From CAVTWH01 sp963794685 (lineage in GTDB: Bacteria; Actinomycetota; Actinomycetes; Mycobacteriales; Micromonosporaceae), in NCBI GenBank assembly GCA_963794685.1, contig CAWCFK010000012.1:62001-126000 (forward strand): a DNA stretch of 64,000 bases, read 5' to 3'. The notes beneath the pieces are model-generated. The model made no database searches. It worked only from the letters and a program-made list of their open reading frames with translations, and was not told the DNA's origin. Position numbers and translations under genes: made by a program. This document shows, in pieces, positions 26,968 through 37,619 of the stretch. Each line of letters starts with the position of its first letter. Position 1 is the stretch's first letter.

Positions 26968-28020
26968 TTACAGGTACATGCCGGTGCGCTCGGTGCCGTT
27001 GTCGTCGCCCTTGAGGACCGGTGAGTCGGTCTCCACGAAGAACCGCTTGCCGCCGAACTCGCCGTGCAGCCGGTCGTCCAGCTCGTCGGCCAGGCCGGTC
27101 ATCACCTGCACGGCGAGCATCAGATGGGTGGGTTGGAAGTCCCGGCCGAACACCGGAATGGACGCCCAGACGGTGTCGCTCACGCAGTACAGCCGGCCGA
27201 TCGGCATCCGGTTGGTCAGCTCGGACAGCTTCACGTACAACTCCTCGGTGGCCTCCACCCCGGTCAGCACCGGCGAGAAGACATCCACCAGCGCCGGGTT
27301 GTCGCGGACCCGGACAAACACCATCGCCGAGCCGGACCGGATGCCGATGTCGCCGTCCTTGTCCACCTGCAACGCCTCGGGCGTGGTCTTGAGCATCGCC
27401 GCCACGATGGTGGCCACCCGCTCGGCGAGCGGCAGCCCGCCACCGGCTTCGGCCCGCTCGGCGACCGCGGGCAGCCCGGCCGGGGCGAACGACTGCGCCA
27501 TCAGCGCGCGGGCGGTGGCCAGCGCCGGGGTGGTCACCGGGGCGCCGGTCGCGTCCTGCGCCACGTAGGTGAGGAACGCCGGGTGCGGGGTGCCGTAGAC
27601 GTCGCGCAGAGTGCGGACCACCAGCCGGGCCACCTCGGCCGGCTCGCTCGGCGACACCATCGCGCCGAACTCCTCGCCGGAGCCCTCCACCACGCCGGGC
27701 GGCGACCAGCCCAGCGCCACCAGTTGACCGATGGCCGCGCGGTTGAGGTGGTGCCCGTCCGGAAGCGACGCGTTGCCCACCGCCAGCAGCCGCAGGTGGT
27801 CGCCCTCGCCGCGCTGCACCGACACCGCGTAGACCGCCTCGCCGGTGCCGGCGGCCGTCGGGTCCAACGCGATATCGAGCTGCACCCCCGCGCCGAGCTG
27901 CGGTACTGCGCTCACCAGTGCGGACGCGAAGTCCCGCCAGGCCTGGTCGACCTTGGGCTTGAGGTCGGTGCCGAGGGCGAGGTCATCGTCGATCCCGGCT
28001 ACCGGAGGGGTGTCCGCCAT
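26968..28020 (-). CDS. Type III secretion chaperone-like (TY-Chap/YbjN-type) protein
   Basis: The 350-residue soluble protein has a C-terminal half with the YbjN/CesT-like pattern: GDIGIRSGSAMVFVRVRDNPALVDVFSPVL, then LYVKLSELTNRMPIGRLYCVSDTVWASI and a final helix LADELDDRLHGEFGG. The N-terminal half appears to be a second alpha/beta domain (VQLDIALDPTAAG, AVYAVSVQRGEGDHLRLLAVG). In actinobacteria these proteins are common and mostly uncharacterised. No secretion signal is visible. Assignment to the superfamily is by strand pattern. Confidence 0.65.
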   Translation of the reverse strand: MADTPPVAGIDDDLALGTDLKPKVDQAWRDFASALVSAVPQLGAGVQLDIALDPTAAGTGEAVYAVSVQRGEGDHLRLLAVGNASLPDGHHLNRAAIGQLVALGWSPPGVVEGSGEEFGAMVSPSEPAEVARLVVRTLRDVYGTPHPAFLTYVAQDATGAPVTTPALATARALMAQSFAPAGLPAVAERAEAGGGLPLAERVATIVAAMLKTTPEALQVDKDGDIGIRSGSAMVFVRVRDNPALVDVFSPVLTGVEATEELYVKLSELTNRMPIGRLYCVSDTVWASIPVFGRDFQPTHLMLAVQVMTGLADELDDRLHGEFGGKRFFVETDSPVLKGDDNGTERTGMYL

Positions 28021-28100
28021 GCCGACACCCTATCCAGCCGGCGGGGATCCGATCCGCCGGAGGTACGTGCACGGGCAGGCGCTGTCGTAGGGTCGAGGTC

Positions 28101-30377
28101 ATGGCCAGCAGGGCGCCCCGCGACGACGTGGGGGACGAGCACATCAAGGTCGGCAAGCCGATGCGATCCGCGGCCGGGGCCGGTGGCGTCGTCCACGGCC
28201 TGACTCCCGGGCTGAGCCAGATGGGCGTCCGACGCACCGCCCTCACGCTACTCAAACTCAACCAGGTCGGCGGCTTCGACTGCCCGGGGTGCGCCTGGCC
28301 GGAGCCCGCGCCGCCGGACCGCCACCACGCCGAGTTTTGCGAGAACGGCGCGAAGGCGGTGGCCGAGGAGGCCACCCTGCGCCGGGTCGAGGCGGACTTC
28401 TTCGCCGCGCACCCGATCGCCGAGCTCGCCGGGAAGTCCGACTACTGGCTGGGCCAGCAGGGCCGGATCGCCGAGCCGATGGTGCGCCGGCCGGGCGCCA
28501 CGCACTACACGCCGATCTCCTGGGCGGAGGCGTTCGAGCTGGCCGGGGCGGCGCTGCGGGCGGTCGGGCCGGACCGGGCCGCGTTCTACACCTCCGGGCG
28601 TACCTCCAACGAGGCCGCCTTCGTGTACCAGCTCTTCGCCCGCGCGTACGGCACCAACAACCTGCCGGACTGCTCGAACATGTGCCACGAGTCGTCCTCG
28701 GTGGCGCTGTCCGAGGTGATCGGGGTCGGCAAGGGCACCGTCAGCCTCGACGACATCCACCGCGCCGAGCTGCTGGTGATCGTCGGGCAGAACCCGGGCA
28801 CCAACCACCCGCGGATGCTCACCGCGCTGGAGAAGGCGAAGCGCAACGGCGCGAAGATCATTTCGATCAACCCGCTGCCCGAGGCCGGGCTGCTGCGCTT
28901 CCGCGACCCGCAGCGCGCGCGTGGCCTGGTCACCGACGGGGTACCGCTGACCGACCTGCACCTGCAGATCCGGCTCGGCGGCGACCTCGCGCTGTTCCAG
29001 GCGTTCGGCGCGCTGCTGGTCGAGTGGGCCGACGTCGACCGGGCCTTCGTGGACACCTACACCACCGGCTACGACGCGTACCGCAAGAGCCTGCGCGACC
29101 TGGACTGGGACGCGGTGCTGACGGCGACCGGGCTGCCCCGCGAGGAGATCGTCGAGGCGGCGAAGTTGCTGGCTGCCTCCGACGCCACCATCGTCTGCTG
29201 GGCGATGGGCATCACCCAGCACCGCGACGCGGTCAACACGATCCGCGAGATGACCAACGTGCAGTTGCTGCGCGGCATGATCGGCAAGCCGGGCGCGGGA
29301 CTCTGCCCGGTCCGCGGGCACTCCAACGTGCAGGGCGACCGCACCATGGGCATCTGGCACCAGGCCCCGCCCTGGCTGCCGACGCTGGGCCAGCGGCTGG
29401 GCTTCACCCCGCCGGGCGGCACCGGGCTGGACGCCGTCGAGGCGATCAGGGCGATGCGCGACGGTCAGGTGAAGGTCTTCGTCGGACTCGGCGGCAACCT
29501 GGCCGCCGCCGGCCCGGACACCACGGTCACCGAGGCGGCGCTGCGCTCCTGCGACCTCACCGTGCACATCGCCACCAAACTCAACCGCTCCCACGTGGTA
29601 CCCGGCGAGAGCGCGCTACTGCTGCCGTGCCTGGGCCGCACCGAAGTGGACCGGCAGGCCGGCGGCGAACAGTTCGTCACCGTCGAGGACTCGATGTCCT
29701 GTGTGCACGCCTCCCGGGGGGCACTCGCGCCGGCCTCGGCGATGCTGCGTTCCGAGGTGGCCATCGTCTGCGGGCTGGCGCGGGCCACCCTGGGCGCCGA
29801 CTCGACGATCCCGTGGAGCCTGTACGAAGGCGACTACCGGGCCATCCGCGAGGAGGTCGCCGCCGTGGTCCCCGGGTTCGCCGACTACGAGGCGAAGGTG
29901 CTCCGCAAGGAGGGCTTCACGCTGGCGCAGGGGCCACGCGACCGCCGCCAGTTCGCCACCCCGAGCAACCGGGCCGAGTTGACCGTGAACCCGCTGGAGT
30001 GGCCGCGGGTGCCGGCCGGCCGGCTGCTGTTGCAGACGATCCGCAGCCACGACCAGTACAACACCACGATCTACGGGCTCGACGACCGCTACCGGGGCGT
30101 CCACAACGGTCGCCGGGTGGTCTTCGTGCACCCCGACGACCTGACCGAACTCGGCTTCGCCGACGGCGACGTGGTGGATCTCGTCTCCGAGTGGACGGAT
30201 CAGGTGACCCGGCGGGCCCAGCAGTTCCGTGCCGTGGCGTACCCGACGGCGCGCGGCTGCGCGGCCGCGTACTTCCCGGAGGCGAACGTACTCGTGGCGC
30301 TGGACTCCACCGCGAAGCGCTCCAACCAGCCGGCCAGCAAGGAGATCATCATTCGGCTGGAGCACGCCAGCGAGTAG
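28101..30377 (+). CDS. YdeP/FdhF-type molybdopterin oxidoreductase
   Basis: The 758-residue protein follows the TIGR01701-type alpha subunit: a CPGCAWPEP motif near residue 57, PISWAEAFELAGAALR, FYTSGRTSNEAAF, NLPDCSNMCHESSSVAL, VIVGQNPGTNHPRML, then a C-terminal molydopterin dinucleotide-binding domain (RLLLQTIRSHDQYNTTIYG, NNGRRVVFVHP-like). The family includes E. coli YdeP, linked to acid resistance, and formate dehydrogenase-like enzymes needing bis-MGD. Only one partial Cys cluster is seen, so the iron-sulfur centre is unclear. Genes for mobA, fdhD and the moa/moe set nearby fit its cofactor needs. The reaction is not known. Confidence 0.88.
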   Translation: MASRAPRDDVGDEHIKVGKPMRSAAGAGGVVHGLTPGLSQMGVRRTALTLLKLNQVGGFDCPGCAWPEPAPPDRHHAEFCENGAKAVAEEATLRRVEADFFAAHPIAELAGKSDYWLGQQGRIAEPMVRRPGATHYTPISWAEAFELAGAALRAVGPDRAAFYTSGRTSNEAAFVYQLFARAYGTNNLPDCSNMCHESSSVALSEVIGVGKGTVSLDDIHRAELLVIVGQNPGTNHPRMLTALEKAKRNGAKIISINPLPEAGLLRFRDPQRARGLVTDGVPLTDLHLQIRLGGDLALFQAFGALLVEWADVDRAFVDTYTTGYDAYRKSLRDLDWDAVLTATGLPREEIVEAAKLLAASDATIVCWAMGITQHRDAVNTIREMTNVQLLRGMIGKPGAGLCPVRGHSNVQGDRTMGIWHQAPPWLPTLGQRLGFTPPGGTGLDAVEAIRAMRDGQVKVFVGLGGNLAAAGPDTTVTEAALRSCDLTVHIATKLNRSHVVPGESALLLPCLGRTEVDRQAGGEQFVTVEDSMSCVHASRGALAPASAMLRSEVAIVCGLARATLGADSTIPWSLYEGDYRAIREEVAAVVPGFADYEAKVLRKEGFTLAQGPRDRRQFATPSNRAELTVNPLEWPRVPAGRLLLQTIRSHDQYNTTIYGLDDRYRGVHNGRRVVFVHPDDLTELGFADGDVVDLVSEWTDQVTRRAQQFRAVAYPTARGCAAAYFPEANVLVALDSTAKRSNQPASKEIIIRLEHASE

Positions 30378-30397
30378 CCGGCGGGTACGGTGGCGCG

Positions 30398-31639
30398 GTG
30401 CCAGCCAACCGCGCCCGACCAGCTATCGCGCTCTCCTTCGGCGCGCTCATCGTGATCGGCCTCAACGGCGGCGCGGCGGGCGTGCTGATCCCCAACCAGC
30501 AGTCCGACTACCACGTCGACAAGTCCACCATCGGCCTGCTGTTCTTCGCGTTCTCCGCCGGGTACCTGCTCTCCGGCGTGGTCAACGGGCTGCTCATCCG
30601 CCGGCTCGGGGCGCGCGGCCAGCTCAGCCTCGGCGGACTGGTCCTCGCCGTCGGCTCGGTCGGCGCGGCGCTGCGCCCACCGTTCGCGGTACTCGCCGCA
30701 CTGGCCCTGGTACTGGCGTTCGGCGCCGGCATCCTCGACGCCGGCTACAACGCCTACGTCGCGCACATGCCCAAGCCCACCACCCTGCTCAACATGCTGC
30801 ACGCCTGCTACGGCGTCGGCGCGCTGATCGGCCCGCTGATCGCCGCTTTCCTACTCAACGCCGGCTTCAGTTGGCGGGCGTTCTACCTGTTCCTGGCCCC
30901 GCTCGGGGTGGCGCTGGCGGTCGGCTCGCTGGTGCTGCTGCCCGGCCCGGCCCCGGTGGTGGACGACGGGCAGCCGGCCGCCTCGGTGGCCCGCACGATG
31001 CGCCGGCCGGAGATCTGGCTGACCACCGCGTTCCTGTTCGGGTACGTGGGGCTGGAGGTGACGATCGGGAGCTGGGGGTACAGCTTCCTGACCCAGTACC
31101 GGGACCAGCCGGAGCTGCTCGCCGGCTGGGTGATCAGCGGGTACTGGCTGGGCATCACGCTGGGCCGGTTCGTGATCAGCGCGATCACCACCCGACTCGG
31201 CATCGGCACCGCCGGCATGATGTACGGCATGGTGGTGGGCGTCTGCGTCTGCTCCACCCTGCTCTGGGTGATCCCGGGCGGCGTCGCCACCTCGGTGCTG
31301 CTGCTGCTCATCGGCGTCTTCCTCGGCCCGATGTTCCCGACCACCATCGCGGTGCTCCCGCAGTTGACCGCCGCTTCGCTGGTACCCACCGCGATCGGCC
31401 TGCTGGTCGGGGTCAGCGTGATCGGCGGTTCGGTGCTGCCGTGGGCCGCCGGCACCATCGCCCAGCACGTCGGACTCGGCACCCTGCCGCCGTTCCTGCT
31501 GGTCCTCGGGGCACTGTGCGTCGTGGGCTGGTGGAGCATCGCCCGCCGGCTGCCGGCCGAGACCGACGCGGGCCCCACCGAACCCACGGCTCAGGCCGCC
31601 AGCCTCGCGGCGGCCGCCGGCCAACCGATGGTCGACTGA
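30398..31639 (+). CDS. MFS transporter
   Basis: The 413-residue protein has about twelve membrane segments and the MFS motif between helices 2 and 3 (GLLIRRLGARGQLSLGG). It starts at GTG 30398, 20 bases after the oxidoreductase stop. The pattern of the sixth and seventh helices (FSWRAFYLFLAPLG then PEIWLTTAFLFGYVG) resembles sugar/FucP-like exporters. The coupling to the molybdo-enzyme suggests transport of its substrate or product, but that is inference. No large extracytoplasmic loop is present. Confidence 0.85.
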   Translation: MPANRARPAIALSFGALIVIGLNGGAAGVLIPNQQSDYHVDKSTIGLLFFAFSAGYLLSGVVNGLLIRRLGARGQLSLGGLVLAVGSVGAALRPPFAVLAALALVLAFGAGILDAGYNAYVAHMPKPTTLLNMLHACYGVGALIGPLIAAFLLNAGFSWRAFYLFLAPLGVALAVGSLVLLPGPAPVVDDGQPAASVARTMRRPEIWLTTAFLFGYVGLEVTIGSWGYSFLTQYRDQPELLAGWVISGYWLGITLGRFVISAITTRLGIGTAGMMYGMVVGVCVCSTLLWVIPGGVATSVLLLLIGVFLGPMFPTTIAVLPQLTAASLVPTAIGLLVGVSVIGGSVLPWAAGTIAQHVGLGTLPPFLLVLGALCVVGWWSIARRLPAETDAGPTEPTAQAASLAAAAGQPMVD

Positions 31640-31755
31640 CCAGGGCTGGCCGACCAGCCGGCCAGCCGGCCGGATCAGGTAGCGCCCAATCGGGGCCAGA
31701 GGGTTGTGGCCGTCGGCCGGACCGAGGCAGGGCAGAATCCGGCTCCCCGGTCGGA

Positions 31756-31995
31756 TCAGGCTGCGGGGTGGCTCCCGGTCCACTCCTGGACCAGGGCGCT
31801 GACCTCGGCGAACGCGGTCTGCGGTGGGGTGCCACGGCCGACGGCGACGCCGACCAGGTAGGCGGTCAGCGGGGCGGCCGGGCGCAATACGCCGTGGGCG
31901 ACGTCGCGGGCCAGGTCCAGTACCGGCCCGGTATCGGTGGTCTCGATGCCCAGCCGGGCACAGACGGTGCTCATCCAGGTGTCCAGCTCGGTCAC
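31756..31995 (-). CDS. DUF6457 small protein coupled to mobA
   Basis: The 79-residue protein runs from GTG 31995 (TELDTWMSTVCARLGIE) to the end ALVQEWTGSHPAA. The central DLARDVAHGVLRPAAPLTAYLVGVAVGRG matches DUF6457, a family found beside or fused to molybdopterin-guanine dinucleotide genes in actinobacteria. The start overlaps the mobA stop as GTGA, so the two are coupled. Possibly a helper in Moco maturation; no direct function known. Confidence 0.8.
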   Translation of the reverse strand: MTELDTWMSTVCARLGIETTDTGPVLDLARDVAHGVLRPAAPLTAYLVGVAVGRGTPPQTAFAEVSALVQEWTGSHPAA

Positions 31996-32594
31996 TTCGC
32001 CCACTCTCGCGCGGTCGCCAGCTCCTCGGGGGTGTCGCAGTCGTACCAGGGTGGCGGACCGGTGCCGGTGTGGTCCAGTTCGGCGACGTGCAGGCCGGCG
32101 AAGAGGGACCGCATCGGGGCGCCGTGCGGGTCGCCGGGCAGCACCGAGCGCAGCACCGGCTCCCACCACAGGCCGCACAGCAGTTGCCGGCGGCCGGCGC
32201 GGTCGCGGTAGACAGCGACGTGCGCGCCGGTACGGGTCAGCGCGTCACCGAGCCGGTCGAGCGCATCGGCGGTGAGGAACGGCAGGTCGCAACCGAGTAC
32301 GGCGACTTCCCGGGGGATCAGGTCGTCGGCGGGGCCGAGTGCGGACAGCCCGGCAGCCAGCCCGGCGACCGGCCCGCCACCGACCGGGCGCTCCCGTGCC
32401 TGCCCGACCCCGAGCGGTACCGACAGTTCAGGCGGCCCGACCACGACCCGGATTCGGGAGCCGGTGCCGGCATCGAGCACCCGGCTCAGCATGGTCCCGC
32501 CGGCCACCGGGAGCATCGGTTTGGCGGCCGCACCCATTCGCCGACCGGAGCCACCGGCCAGCACGATCACGCAACGGTCCGCCCCCGTACCCAT
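31992..32594 (-). CDS. mobA: Molybdenum cofactor guanylyltransferase MobA
   Basis: MobA attaches GMP to molybdopterin to form MGD. The 200-residue protein has the nucleotide-binding signature LAGGSGRRMG with the following AAAKPML Lys, VLGCDLPFL with the metal Asp and the GGPVAGL loop. The C-terminal half includes the substrate region (GRRQLLCGLWW). Length is as usual for MobA. It forms an operon with DUF6457 and lies between the molybdo-enzyme and fdhD. Confidence 0.9.
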   Translation of the reverse strand: MGTGADRCVIVLAGGSGRRMGAAAKPMLPVAGGTMLSRVLDAGTGSRIRVVVGPPELSVPLGVGQARERPVGGGPVAGLAAGLSALGPADDLIPREVAVLGCDLPFLTADALDRLGDALTRTGAHVAVYRDRAGRRQLLCGLWWEPVLRSVLPGDPHGAPMRSLFAGLHVAELDHTGTGPPPWYDCDTPEELATAREWAK

Positions 32595-32749
32595 TTCGAT
32601 GATTCTCCGCCATCGTCACTGTGCGTGGGGGGTGGCCGGCCACCTCAAGCGTGAATTTCCTGATAAATAGTGCGCGTGCGGCTGCCGCCGGCCCGGAACC
32701 GGGCGTTGTCCCCACTGGCGTGCGCCGATCGGGGTGCGAGGATGGCGGC

Positions 32750-33575
32750 ATGGCCCGGGCCAGTGCACGCCGCAGCGTGCTGCGGATCGAGGTGGGTGCC
32801 GAGCCGGTCACCCGCCCGGACAGCCTCGCCGCCGAGGAGCCGCTGGAAATCCGGGTGGGCCTGCCGGGGACGCGCCGGCCACCACTCGCCGTCACCATGC
32901 GTACCCCTGGTGACGACCTCGACCTGGCGCTCGGCTTCCTGCTCACCGAGGGCGTGATCCGGGACGCGGACGACGTGCGGACCGCCCAGTTGTGTGCCGG
33001 TGACCAGACCCCGAACACCTACAACGTGGTGGACGTGCAGTTGACGCCGGGCGTCCCCGCGCCGGTCACCGACCCCGGCCGGAACTTCTACACCACCAGT
33101 TCGTGCGGGGTGTGCGGCAAGGCCAGCATCGACGCCGTCCGGGTCCGGTCCCGCTACGACCTGGCGGCCGACCTGGTGGCGGTGCGACCCGAGGTGCTCG
33201 CCGCCCTGCCGGACCGGCTGCGTGCCGGCCAGCGCGGCTTCGCCAGCACCGGTGGGCTGCACGCGGCCGGCCTGTTCACCGCCGACGGCGACCTGGTGGT
33301 GCTGCGCGAGGACGTCGGCCGGCACAACGCGGTGGACAAGGTGGTCGGCTGGGCGGTGCGGGAGCGGCGGCTGCCACTGGCCGGACACCTGCTGCTGGTC
33401 TCCGGGCGGGCCAGCTTCGAGCTGGTGCAGAAGGCGTCGATGGCCGGCATCCCGGTGCTGGCTGCCGTGTCGGCGCCGAGCACGCTCGCCGTCGACCTGG
33501 CCGCCGAGTTGGGGCTGACCCTGGTCGGGTTCCTCCGTGGCAGCACGATGAACGCCTACGCAGGCACCGGCCGGA

Positions 33576-33586
<11 letters not shown>
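32750..33586 (+). CDS. fdhD: Sulfur carrier protein FdhD
   Basis: FdhD transfers sulfur from a cysteine desulfurase to the molybdenum cofactor of formate-dehydrogenase-type enzymes. The 278-residue protein has the essential CxxC in TTSSCGVCGKASID, RTPGDDLDLALGFLLTEG near the start, LREDVGRHNAVDKVVGWA, and SGRASFELVQKASMAGIPV near the C-terminus. ATG 32750 (MARASARRS) is used because upstream codons lack family similarity. It presumably serves the YdeP/FdhF-type enzyme at 28101. The 3' end overlaps the convergent DUF4192 gene by 11 bases. Confidence 0.92.
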
Positions 33587-34685
<1,099 letters not shown>

Positions 34686-34737
34686 GCCCACGAGCCTGGC
34701 GGGTCGGTGACCGGATGCGCCAGCTTCGATTCCGGCC

Positions 34738-34764
34738 TGTGGATAACTCCCCTGGTTATCCACA
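34738..34764. promoter_or_regulatory. Two facing perfect DnaA boxes
   Basis: TGTGGATAA (34738-34746) and TTATCCACA (34756-34764) are inverted copies of the DnaA 9-mer with extended 10-base arms. They sit in the short gap between DUF4192 and a GNAT gene. They could also form a stem-loop. Confidence 0.6.
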
Positions 34765-34773
34765 ATCCGCAGG

Positions 34774-35331
34774 TCAGTAGTGGAACGGCAGGCCGTGCAG
34801 GTCGAGGATATCGGTGCCCGCGCCGCCGCTCGGGGTCAGATTCATCGTCAGGGTGAGGGCGGCGAGCTGGTCGAAGCCCGCCTCGTGCAGGGCGTGCAGG
34901 CCGGCCACGTTGCGCGGCGACGGCGCGACCGACAGCCGGCGCATGCCGCGCTGCCGGGCCTGGGCGGCGACGTGCTCCAGCAGCGCCCGGCCGACGCCGC
35001 GCCCGCGTACCCGGTCGGTGACGATGATCGGTTCGACCGTGCCGGACAACCCGCGGGGCGCGCCACCGGAGGCCAGGCCCAGCCCGTAGCCACCGCCGAG
35101 GACCAGGCCGACCAGGCCGACCACACCGTGCTCGGGATCCTCGGCGACCCACATGCCGGAGAGGTCCAGCCGGGTCAGGTACTCCTCGAACGCCGCGCCC
35201 GGGTCCGCTCCGCCGATCCCGGGATCGCCCAACACCTTGCGGTCGAGTTCGGCCAACTCGGCCCAGAGCGCGCGGCACTGGCGGTGGTCCAGCGGACGGT
35301 ACGACCGGATCTGGATCGCTGCGTCATTCAT
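34774..35331 (-). CDS. GNAT family N-acetyltransferase
   Basis: The 185-residue protein starts at ATG 35331 and has a complete GNAT core: IRSYRPLDHRQCRALWAEL, GMWVAEDPEHGVVGLVGLVLG, PIIVTDRVRGRGVGRALLEHVAAQARQRG (acetyl-CoA loop R-x-x-G-x-G) and SPRNVAGLHALHEAGFDQ. The substrate is not predictable. It is transcribed away from the fructosamine kinase gene, 53 bases from its start. Confidence 0.87.
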   Translation of the reverse strand: MNDAAIQIRSYRPLDHRQCRALWAELAELDRKVLGDPGIGGADPGAAFEEYLTRLDLSGMWVAEDPEHGVVGLVGLVLGGGYGLGLASGGAPRGLSGTVEPIIVTDRVRGRGVGRALLEHVAAQARQRGMRRLSVAPSPRNVAGLHALHEAGFDQLAALTLTMNLTPSGGAGTDILDLHGLPFHY

Positions 35332-35384
35332 GGCTATATGCCTACTCCGATCGACGGTTCCGTGCACGGGTAACGTGACCGGCC

Positions 35385-36338
35385 ATGGACCTCGCGTACC
35401 TGCGCGCCCACCCCCAGCAGCTACCGACCTTCCTCACCCACCAGCGGCTGCGCGAGACGCCGGTCGCGGGCGGCAGCATCTGCCAGGCGGTCCGGCTCAC
35501 CCTGGAGGACGGGGCGTCGGTCTTCGCGAAGAGCTGGCCGCCCCCGCCCGGCTCGCGGGAGGGCGGTCCGGCTGCGCTGGGCACCCCGCCGGCCGGGTTC
35601 TTCGAGGCCGAGGCGGCCGGGCTGCGGTGGCTGGCCGAGCCCGGCGCGGTACCGGTGCCGGCGGTGCTGGTCGCGCTGCCGCACCTGCTGGCGTTGGAGT
35701 GGGTACAGCCCGGTGAGCCCACTCCCGGTGCGGCGCACCGGTTCGGGGTCGGACTGGCCGCCCTGCACCGCGCCGGAGCGGCGGAATTCGGCAGCCGCCA
35801 GCCGGGGTTCATCGGCTCGCTGGCACTGGACCCGGCGACCTCGTCGGGGCCGTGGGGGCCGTGGTTCGCGCAGGCCAGGCTCACGCCCTACCTGCGGCTC
35901 TCGGCCGACAACGGGGCGTTGGGCAGTGCCGACGTGCAGGCCGTCGAGCGGTTGCTGAGCGCGATCGACTCCTACGCCGGGCCGGCCGAGCCACCGGCCA
36001 GGATCCACGGCGACCTCTGGCCCGGCAACCTGCTCTGGTCCGCCGGGCTGGGCGAGGGCGACCCGCAGAATGAGAGCGACAGGGCGGTCTGGCTGATCGA
36101 TCCGGCGGCGCAGGGTGGGCACCGGGAGACGGATCTGGCGACGCTGGCGCTGTTCGGCGGCGCGCCGTTCCTGGACCGGATCATCGAGGGGTACCAGAGT
36201 GTCGCGCCGCTGGCCGATGGCTGGCCGGAGCGGGTGCCGCTGCACCAGTTGCACCTGTTGCTCGTGCACACCGCGCTGTTCGGCGCGGCGTACCGGCCGG
36301 CGCTGATGTCGGCTGTACGCGCTACCGTCGAGCGGTGA
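35385..36338 (+). CDS. Fructosamine kinase family protein
   Basis: The 317-residue protein belongs to the fructosamine/ketosamine-3-kinase branch of the aminoglycoside kinase fold: AVAGGSICQAVRLTLEDG-type glycine loop with SVFAKSW lysine, catalytic loop RIHGDLWPGNLLW, and metal motif LIDPAAQGGHRETDLATLALFGG. The family phosphorylates glycated amines and thereby reverses protein glycation. Its GTGA overlap with moaA suggests co-transcription but no metabolic reason is evident. Confidence 0.87.
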   Translation: MDLAYLRAHPQQLPTFLTHQRLRETPVAGGSICQAVRLTLEDGASVFAKSWPPPPGSREGGPAALGTPPAGFFEAEAAGLRWLAEPGAVPVPAVLVALPHLLALEWVQPGEPTPGAAHRFGVGLAALHRAGAAEFGSRQPGFIGSLALDPATSSGPWGPWFAQARLTPYLRLSADNGALGSADVQAVERLLSAIDSYAGPAEPPARIHGDLWPGNLLWSAGLGEGDPQNESDRAVWLIDPAAQGGHRETDLATLALFGGAPFLDRIIEGYQSVAPLADGWPERVPLHQLHLLLVHTALFGAAYRPALMSAVRATVER

Positions 36339-37378
36339 CCATCCCTTTGGCGCTCGCCGACCGGCACGGCCGGGTCGCCACCGATCTGCGCGTGTCGCTC
36401 ACCGACCGGTGCAATTTGCGCTGCACCTACTGCATGCCCGCGGAGGGGCTGGACTGGCTGCCGGCGCCCGGCCTGCTCACCGACGCGGAGATCGTCCGGC
36501 TGGTCGGCGTGGCGGTAGGGCTGCTGGGCGTCCGGGAGGTCCGGTTCACCGGCGGTGAGCCGCTGCTGCGCCGGGGGCTGGTGGAGATCGTGGCTGCCTG
36601 CGCGGCGTTGGCCCCGCGCCCGCAACTCTCCCTCACCACCAACGGCATCGGCCTGGAGCGGCTGGCCGGGGCGCTGCGCGCGGCCGGCCTGGACCGGGTC
36701 AACGTCTCGCTGGACACCCTCGACGCCGAGCGCTTCAAGCAGCTCACCCACCGCGACCGGCTGAGCGACGTGCTGCGCGGACTGACCGCCGCGGCGGACG
36801 CCGGCCTCACCCCCGTGAAGATCAATTCGGTGCTGATCCGCGACGTCAACGACGACGAGGCCCCCGCGCTGCTGCGCTTCGCCCTGGCACACGGCTACGA
36901 GCTGCGCTTCATCGAGCAGATGCCGCTGGACGCCGGGCACACCTGGTCGCGCGAGCGGATGCTGCCGGCCAGCGAGATCCAGGACTCGGTGGAGCGCGAA
37001 TTCGTCCTGCTGCCCGACCCGGCCGAGCGGGGCGGCGCGCCCGCCGAGACCTGGCTGGTCGCCGGCGCCCGGCTGGCGGACATCCCGGTGGCGCCCACGG
37101 ACGGCGCCGACCTGCCCCGGGTGGGGATCATCGCGAGCGTCACCCGGCCGTTCTGCGGGGACTGCGACCGGACCCGGCTGACCGCCGACGGACAGATCCG
37201 CAACTGCCTGTTCAGCCAGCAGGAGACCGACCTGCGCGGGCTGCTGCGCGACGGCGCGTCGGACGCCGAGATCGCCGCCCGCTGGCAGGCCGCGATGTGG
37301 GGCAAGCTGCCCGGCCACGGCATCGACGACCCCAGCTTCCTGCAGCCGGTCCGACCGATGTCGGCGATCGGCGGCTGA
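36335..37378 (+). CDS. moaA: GTP 3',8-cyclase MoaA
   Basis: MoaA is the radical-SAM enzyme that starts molybdopterin synthesis from GTP. The 347-residue protein has the SAM-cluster motif CNLRCTYCMPAEG, FTGGEPLLRRG for SAM binding, NSVLIRDVND, and the C-terminal cluster motif CGDCDRTRLTADGQIRNCLF. The terminal Gly-Gly needed for catalysis closes the protein (MSAIGG). Start GTG 36335 overlaps the kinase stop. moaD follows after one base. Confidence 0.95.
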   Translation: MTIPLALADRHGRVATDLRVSLTDRCNLRCTYCMPAEGLDWLPAPGLLTDAEIVRLVGVAVGLLGVREVRFTGGEPLLRRGLVEIVAACAALAPRPQLSLTTNGIGLERLAGALRAAGLDRVNVSLDTLDAERFKQLTHRDRLSDVLRGLTAAADAGLTPVKINSVLIRDVNDDEAPALLRFALAHGYELRFIEQMPLDAGHTWSRERMLPASEIQDSVEREFVLLPDPAERGGAPAETWLVAGARLADIPVAPTDGADLPRVGIIASVTRPFCGDCDRTRLTADGQIRNCLFSQQETDLRGLLRDGASDAEIAARWQAAMWGKLPGHGIDDPSFLQPVRPMSAIGG

Positions 37379-37379
37379 G

Positions 37380-37619
37380 GTGGCCCTCGTGCGCTTCTTC
37401 GCCGCTGCCCGCGCAGCAGCGGGTACCGGCGAAGCCGAGCACCCGGCCGCCAGCGTGGCCGATCTGCTGCAGGTGCTGACGCAGCGGTACGGCGACCCGC
37501 TGGCCGGGGTACTGGCCCGCTCCTCGTACCTGGTGGACGGGGTGGCCTGCCACGACCGGGCGGCCCCGCTGCCGGCGAACGCGACCGTGGACGTGCTCCC
37601 GCCGTTCGCCGGCGGGTGA
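37380..37619 (+). CDS. moaD: Molybdopterin synthase small subunit MoaD
   Basis: The 79-residue ubiquitin-fold protein ends with LPPFAGG; the terminal Gly-Gly is adenylated and thiocarboxylated so that it can donate sulfur to cyclic pyranopterin with MoaE. The beta-grasp pattern (VRFFAAARAAAG, ASVADLLQVL, NATVDVLPPF) is clear. Start GTG 37380, or GTG 37389. It lies between moaA and an HAD gene, while its partner moaE lies 9 kb away at 46368. Confidence 0.92.
   Translation: MALVRFFAAARAAAGTGEAEHPAASVADLLQVLTQRYGDPLAGVLARSSYLVDGVACHDRAAPLPANATVDVLPPFAGG

Noticed and set aside
34738..34764. Facing DnaA boxes read as a terminator
   Set aside because: The stem is AT-rich in part and no U-tract follows; the match to the DnaA 9-mer is exact on both arms, so I list it as DnaA boxes.
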